NCBI GenBank assembly: GCA_017993025.1
Contig: JAGONL010000024.1
Span: 1-9,902 of the forward strand
Direction: 5' to 3'
Source: Candidatus Saccharimonadota bacterium
GTDB lineage: Bacteria; Patescibacteriota; Saccharimonadia; Saccharimonadales; SZUA-47
Length of the DNA stretch: 9,902 nt
In this document: positions 6,582-9,902 of the stretch, one piece after another
How positions within the stretch are numbered: position 1 is the stretch's first letter
Layout of the letters: every line of letters starts with the position of its first letter
Made by a program: the position numbers and the translations under genes
The notes under the pieces: generated by a model
Databases searched by the model: none
The model's input: the letters and a program-made list of their open reading frames with translations, nothing else
Told to the model about the DNA's origin: nothing

Positions 6582-6600
6582 TAAGTTAATTTGCTATAAT
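6572..6600 (+). promoter_or_regulatory. Strong sigma70-like promoter of the Phd/VapC-type operon
   Basis: -35 TTGACT (6572-6577), 17-base spacer, perfect -10 TATAAT (6595-6600). Six bases lie between the -10 and the ATG at 6607, so the mRNA should start at or next to the start codon. No Shine-Dalgarno sequence fits. Confidence 0.8.
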
Positions 6601-6606
6601 CAATCT

Positions 6607-6867
6607 ATGAATAAAGCCATTTCTATTTACGAAGCAAAAACCAATTTCTCCAAGCTAGTCGCACGGGCTAAAAAAGGTGAAGAAGTAGTTATTGGCACTT
6701 ATGGAAACCCCGAAGTAATGTTGGTGCCATACCAGAAGAAAAACAAGCTTAACATTGGTGTCTGGGAGCACAAGGCCCTAAAAATGGATTACGAAGGGCT
6801 CGTTGAGTCTGACCCTGAGATAGTAAAAATGTTTGAAGATAGCATTAATAAACCATTTCCTGAATGA
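6607..6867 (+). CDS. Phd/YefM-family antitoxin
   Basis: Antitoxin of a type II module, expected to bind and neutralise the PIN-domain toxin encoded next and to repress its own promoter. The N-terminal 45 residues are typical of the Phd/YefM fold (ISIYEAKTNFSKLVARAKKGEEVVIGTYGNPEVMLVPY). The rest (to residue 86) is the variable toxin-binding tail, here with an acidic segment (LVESDPEIVKMFEDS). The stop codon overlaps the toxin start (ATGA), so translation is coupled. A strong promoter ends six bases before the ATG, and the tandem TTGACTAGAC boxes upstream are likely binding sites. Confidence 0.88.
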   Translation: MNKAISIYEAKTNFSKLVARAKKGEEVVIGTYGNPEVMLVPYQKKNKLNIGVWEHKALKMDYEGLVESDPEIVKMFEDSINKPFPE

Positions 6868-7250
6868 AATACTTATTAGACTCTCATATCTTTGTTTGGC
6901 TTTTTGCCCAACCTCATCTTGTAGGAGAAGAAGCAAAAGCAGTTTTAAAAAGCCAGGATGCTGAAATATTTGTTTCACTGGCTACTCTATGGGAACTTGA
7001 GTTAAAGTATTCAAAGAAAAAGTTCGCGTACTCAGCTGAAGAATTGCAAGATGCAATAGTATCTCTTGGGGTAAATGAATTATCTATAAAAAAAGAGCAT
7101 ATCTTGGCATCAAGCCTAGTTGGGATTAATCATGCTGACCCTTTTGATTTGATGCTTTGCGCACAGGCAACCTCAGAGCAAATGGTGCTAGTGACGGCAG
7201 ACAAAGCCTTACTAGATTCTTACCCAAACACCCTCGACGCCCGTATATAG
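6864..7250 (+). CDS. PIN-domain ribonuclease toxin (VapC-like)
   Basis: Type II toxin of the PIN fold, a Mg-dependent RNase that typically cuts tRNA, rRNA or mRNA. The full-length domain (128 residues) has all four expected acidic residues: D6 in YLLDSH, E44 in TLWELELK, D95 in HADPFDLMLCAQA and D113 in TADKALLD. The pairing of a Phd-type antitoxin with a PIN toxin of the LLDSHIFVWL type is common in bacteria. No Shine-Dalgarno sequence precedes it; translation depends on the ATGA overlap with the antitoxin. Nothing suggests inactivation. The target RNA cannot be predicted. Confidence 0.9.
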   Translation: MKYLLDSHIFVWLFAQPHLVGEEAKAVLKSQDAEIFVSLATLWELELKYSKKKFAYSAEELQDAIVSLGVNELSIKKEHILASSLVGINHADPFDLMLCAQATSEQMVLVTADKALLDSYPNTLDARI

Positions 7251-7252
7251 AG

Positions 7253-7509
7253 TTACAATAAATAATACGTCAATAGAAGCAAAAGACCCATGAATAATAT
7301 TATCGAGACGGCTGAGGTTAAAAAAGGGTCCACTGGTAATTTTGATTTTTTAGAACGCTTGCGCATAGTTGTCGAGGTTCGCTGGACCACAAATGCTATA
7401 AGTAAAAGCAAAAATATAACAAAAGGTAAAAAATCAGTAAGACCCACGCCCCTGATGAAGAATCACCACAACCAGGTTCACATGCAGGCCAAAAGGCTAA
7501 AGATTCCAT
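7253..7509 (-). pseudogene. Small two-helix membrane protein, apparently frameshifted by one base
   Basis: Two adjoining frames on the minus strand look like one gene. From the ATG at 7509 the first frame reads MESLAFWPACEPGCGDSSSG, then stops at about 7398. The second frame, open from just before a weak GTG at 7447 (stop codon six codons upstream), reads VGLTDFLPFVIFLLLL, a basic linker (RTSTTMRKRSKKSK) and a second helix ending LLLLTYYLL. One extra base, for example a fifth G in the G4 run (7449-7452), would fuse them into about 85 residues with two membrane segments; the T6 run (7428-7433) is another possible site. It could be a true lesion, a sequencing error or programmed frameshifting; alternatively only the 64-residue GTG form is made. 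It ends two bases from the vapC-like stop. Family not recognised. Confidence 0.45.
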
Positions 7510-7570
7510 AAAATAAGTTTAACCGTTATTAATAAGAAATTAAAGCTAGGTATAAAAAACCCTCACACGA

Positions 7571-7576
7571 TACACT
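7571..7576 (+). promoter_or_regulatory. Candidate -10 element of the O-antigen ligase-like gene
   Basis: TACACT followed by six bases and the ATG at 7583, the same geometry as the better promoters at 3150 and 6607 and the same hexamer as at 6491-6496. There is no convincing -35 at 16-18 bases, so this rests on position alone. Confidence 0.35.
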
Positions 7577-7582
7577 ATAAGC

Positions 7583-8947
7583 ATGCAGGTTAATAAATCG
7601 TACGGTGTTCCAGATAAATATCCCCGTCTTTCTTCTTTCTTCTTTCTTCTTTCAATGTTCTTGGTTGCCTATATGCCGTTGCACGTGTTTATTGCGCAGT
7701 CCGCTAGTCTGTTAACGGGTGGGCTGTCAGTGTGGAAGGCGGGCAAAGATGTTTTGATTGTAGCGCTTGTCCCGCTACTTCTGTTTTTAGCCTACAAACA
7801 AAGGCTTTTCCGGGGCAAGTATTTTTGGCATTTTGCACTTGGCGGAACGTACGTTCTAATTCACCTGCTTTTTGTGCTTTTTGACAGCAGTAACGACACG
7901 TATTCGGCAATTGTTGGGAGTGTATATAATTCTAGGCTACTAGCATTTCTGCTACTAGGGTTGGTTGTGGGGTCTGCGAAACTTGGGGAGAGATACCTAA
8001 AATGGCTATTAACAGCGTCGGTGTTGGTTGCATCAGCAGTAGCAATTTTTGGGGTTTTGCAGTATTTTCTACCCCCAGATTTATTAACTCACGTTGGCTA
8101 TAGCTTAGAGCGTGGTGTTAAACCACTGTTTTTTATAGATGATAAACCGGACTTCCCTAGGGTAATGAGCACGCTAAAAGACCCAAATTCGCTGGGTGCA
8201 TATCTAATTGTGCCGATACTGCTTTCCGGGTACGCGTACTTTAAAAAGTCAGTTAACGAAAAACTTTTCATTAGGCCGTTCAAGCAGGGGACACTATTGG
8301 GTTTAACAGGAATAATGCTTTTGGCGCTGGGGCTAACCTTTTCTAGGGGCGCAGTTATAGCACTGACTTTAAGTACAGTAACTTTACTATATATAGTGAC
8401 AGGGCAGAGAGTTTTGGGTTTTGTAAAAAAACATTGGATTTATTTTGCTGCTTCTTTGCTTTTAGTTTCAGTTTTCGTATTTTCTATCCGCAATACTTAT
8501 GTATTTCAAAATGTGTTTTTTCACGCCGACCAAGCCACAGTTTTAGAAGATCCTAACGAACTTCGTGTTTCGCTGTTTAAAAACGTTGTTGATGACATAG
8601 CCAGGACCCCATTGGGTCATGGGCCTGGAACCGCAGGCATAGTGTCAATAAACAACCCAAACGGTGGTGTCCTGACAGAAAATTACTACTTGCAGATAGC
8701 CTACGAGGTCGGCTGGCTAGGTCTAGCGCTATTTGTGGCTATAGTGTCGCTTATTGGATATCAGCTATATAATATCGCCCGCAAATCGCCCGCCAGCGCC
8801 GTACTGTTTGCTAGCCTTATTGGCTATTTGTTCTATTCGCTTCTTATTCATCTGTGGTCCAACGAAGCAGTAGCCCTCCAGTGGTGGCTCCTTGCAGGTG
8901 TGGTTTTGGGTTTGTCTAAGAACGATTCCAAAAAGCAAGAGAGTTAA
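7583..8947 (+). CDS. O-antigen ligase/polymerase-like polytopic membrane protein (Wzy/WaaL-type)
   Basis: Integral membrane protein of the O-antigen ligase superfamily, which polymerises or transfers undecaprenyl-linked glycans on the outer face of the cytoplasmic membrane. In a monoderm it would more likely polymerise or attach a wall or capsule polysaccharide. The 454 residues hold roughly ten or more hydrophobic helices. The family-typical LTFSRGAVIAL lies near residue 252, then a large outer loop of about 60 residues (301-360) containing GHGPGTAG, and NYYLQIAYEVGWLGLALF in the next helix, as in the Wzy_C domain. A heptanucleotide repeat covers codons 15-24 of the first helix. An in-frame ATG directly after it (codon 25) could serve as a backup start. 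The 3' end overlaps the convergent GT2 gene by 32 bases. Confidence 0.85.
   Translation: MQVNKSYGVPDKYPRLSSFFFLLSMFLVAYMPLHVFIAQSASLLTGGLSVWKAGKDVLIVALVPLLLFLAYKQRLFRGKYFWHFALGGTYVLIHLLFVLFDSSNDTYSAIVGSVYNSRLLAFLLLGLVVGSAKLGERYLKWLLTASVLVASAVAIFGVLQYFLPPDLLTHVGYSLERGVKPLFFIDDKPDFPRVMSTLKDPNSLGAYLIVPILLSGYAYFKKSVNEKLFIRPFKQGTLLGLTGIMLLALGLTFSRGAVIALTLSTVTLLYIVTGQRVLGFVKKHWIYFAASLLLVSVFVFSIRNTYVFQNVFFHADQATVLEDPNELRVSLFKNVVDDIARTPLGHGPGTAGIVSINNPNGGVLTENYYLQIAYEVGWLGLALFVAIVSLIGYQLYNIARKSPASAVLFASLIGYLFYSLLIHLWSNEAVALQWWLLAGVVLGLSKNDSKKQES
7627..7653 (+). repeat. Heptanucleotide tandem repeat in the coding sequence (TCTTTCT, about 4 copies)
   Basis: Three perfect TCTTTCT units and a fourth matching 6 of 7 bases run head to tail from codon 15 onward, encoding Ser/Phe/Leu of the first membrane helix. 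A change of one or two units would shift the frame; three units would not. This is the layout of a phase-variation tract, though four units is short for high-rate slippage. Confidence 0.85.
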
Positions 8948-9902
8948 AGAAAGACTGCACCTTTTTTAATTTGTAGGCATTTGGGGGGAGGTCGTGAGTT
9001 AGCATTTTACCTATGTAGCTTGTGGAAACAGTTTTAGATTTTTGAATTTTGTATCTTTGGATGAGCTTTTTAGGAAGAAGCAGGGCTGTCATAAATAGCC
9101 CTTTAAAAACAGGCGCAAATTTGCCCTTAGCTAAAGATGAAAAAACAATTGCGTTATAGGAGATAAAAAACCGCGGTAGAATTTTTGGAAATAAGCCTAA
9201 AGGAACATTTTTCCACATTAGCCAAGGCAGGTTTTTAACTGTTTGATAGTTGGTAAACCCCTGCACTCTGCCACTACTAGCCCCGATTTTGTGATGTGCA
9301 ACGGCTTTAGGTTCGTACATTACCTTCCAGCCGGCTAACTGAGCTCTAAAGCTTACGTCTACATCCTCGTAGTAGGCAAAAAAATCTTCGTCAAATAACC
9401 CTATTTGCTTGAGCATTTGAATACTGTAAAGACTTGCACCTCCAGAACCTGCAAAAACTTGCTCAGCTGTATCGTATTGGCCGTTGTCTGCCGTGTTCCT
9501 ACCCCTCGGATAAGGAAGACCCCAGGTAGTGTATTGGTCTCCTGTGGAATCAATCGTACCGTCTGTCTTTAGTAGCTTCCCGGTAGTGATGCCAGTTTTT
9601 ACATCTGCACTTGCAGATTTTAATAGCTCTTCTAGCCATGTCTTCGTTGGAGTGGCATCATTGTTTATCAAAGCAACGTAGTCAAAGCCATTTTTCATGG
9701 CGTATCTTATGCCCGTGTTTGCACCACCAGCAAAGCCAAGATTTTTTGAATTTTCCAGCAGCACCACGTCTTTGTGGCTTTGTTTTACAAATTCAGAGAA
9801 GTTATCGGACGAACCATTATCTACGACTATGATAGCGGGAGCTACAGACTGACTTTTAAGTGCGCCTAAACACACACGCGAATCTTCTTCCCCGTTCCAG
9901 TT
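8916..9902 (-). CDS. GT2-family glycosyltransferase, rhamnosyltransferase (WbbL)-like; N-terminus outside window
   Basis: Inverting GT-A glycosyltransferase, likely adding a sugar such as rhamnose to a growing lipid-linked surface glycan. The frame stays open to the window edge. The sequence NWNGEEDSR precedes the possible GTG at 9875 and is the usual first-strand ending of the family, so the true start lies a few codons upstream of base 9902. Visible motifs in order are IIVVDNGSSD (nucleotide binding), NLGFAGGANTGI, the metal-site-like ALINNDATP, and GSGGASLYS; then come FDEDFFAYYEDVDVSFRAQLAGW with the ED of the acceptor/base region, and HHKIGASSGR. The C-terminal 90 or so residues are basic and hydrophobic, as in WbbL-like proteins that sit at the membrane. 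It faces the O-antigen ligase-like gene, overlapping it by 32 bases at the 3' end. Confidence 0.92.
   Translation of the reverse strand, partial: NWNGEEDSRVCLGALKSQSVAPAIIVVDNGSSDNFSEFVKQSHKDVVLLENSKNLGFAGGANTGIRYAMKNGFDYVALINNDATPTKTWLEELLKSASADVKTGITTGKLLKTDGTIDSTGDQYTTWGLPYPRGRNTADNGQYDTAEQVFAGSGGASLYSIQMLKQIGLFDEDFFAYYEDVDVSFRAQLAGWKVMYEPKAVAHHKIGASSGRVQGFTNYQTVKNLPWLMWKNVPLGLFPKILPRFFISYNAIVFSSLAKGKFAPVFKGLFMTALLLPKKLIQRYKIQKSKTVSTSYIGKMLTHDLPPNAYKLKKVQSFFNSLAFWNRS

Noticed and set aside
2486..6867. Alternative genetic code (UGA read as glycine)
   Set aside because: TGA ends the MazF-like toxin and the Phd-like antitoxin exactly where the families end, and no gene carries internal in-frame TGA at Gly positions.
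7290..7511. 73-residue plus-strand ORF opposite the small membrane protein
   Set aside because: No ribosome site or promoter, residue composition without domain character, and it mirrors the minus-strand frames with two hydrophobic helices; judged a shadow.
7704..7910. Minus-strand ORF inside the O-antigen ligase-like gene
   Set aside because: Antisense shadow of a clear polytopic membrane protein. The same applies to the minus-strand ORFs at 4115-4306, 5570-5758, 6778-6978 and 8098-8283, and to the plus-strand ORF at 9611-9832.
9873..9875. GTG as the true start of the GT2 glycosyltransferase
   Set aside because: The frame upstream reads NWNGEEDSR, which matches the conserved first strand of the family, so the gene begins beyond the window edge.

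Overview
The window looks like chromosomal DNA of a small-genome, monoderm-type bacterium, most likely a member of the Candidate Phyla Radiation (Patescibacteria), with Saccharibacteria (TM7) the best guess. The grounds are a moderately AT-rich sequence, the short Jag protein, a secreted protein ending in a sortase-like signal (VLG... LSSTG, hydrophobic segment, basic tail), and CPR-style intergenic text. TGA is read as stop (two toxin-antitoxin genes end in it), so the UGA=Gly code of Gracilibacteria/Absconditabacteria does not apply. The phylum call is inference.

Layout. Bases 1-1032 (+) hold the end of yidC and the start of jag, the conserved membrane-insertase/RNA-binding pair. After a 176-base gene-free stretch with degenerate repeats comes a leftward operon (3054 to 1209): AbrB/MazE-type antitoxin, MazF/PemK-type toxin and a GT4 glycosyltransferase, all overlapping. 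Divergent to it, 3150-6038 (+) encodes a 962-residue secreted, probably wall-anchored SGNH esterase. A small Cys-rich single-pass membrane protein (6483-6007, -) converges on it. A Phd/VapC-type toxin-antitoxin pair follows (6607-7250, +). Next is a small two-helix membrane protein on the minus strand that appears frameshifted (7509-7253). The window ends with an O-antigen ligase/polymerase-like membrane protein (7583-8947, +) converging on a GT2 glycosyltransferase (9902-8916, -) cut by the window edge. Apart from the two toxin-antitoxin modules and yidC-jag, the theme is the cell surface: polysaccharide assembly plus an exported esterase.

Signals. Genes that begin transcription units here show a -10 hexamer only 6-9 bases before the start codon, four of them with a -35-like hexamer at a 17-base spacer. 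This predicts leaderless mRNAs. Three of the four visible genes inside operons (jag, pemK-like, GT4) have Shine-Dalgarno sequences instead, and the fourth (VapC-like) relies on an ATGA overlap. I see no convincing intrinsic terminator; two convergent gene pairs overlap tail to tail.

The most unusual structures are (1) a 165-bp imperfect palindrome lying in frame inside the GT4 glycosyltransferase, (2) a heptanucleotide tandem repeat near the start of the O-antigen ligase-like gene that would frameshift on slippage, and (3) the one-base frameshift in the small membrane protein at 7253-7509.
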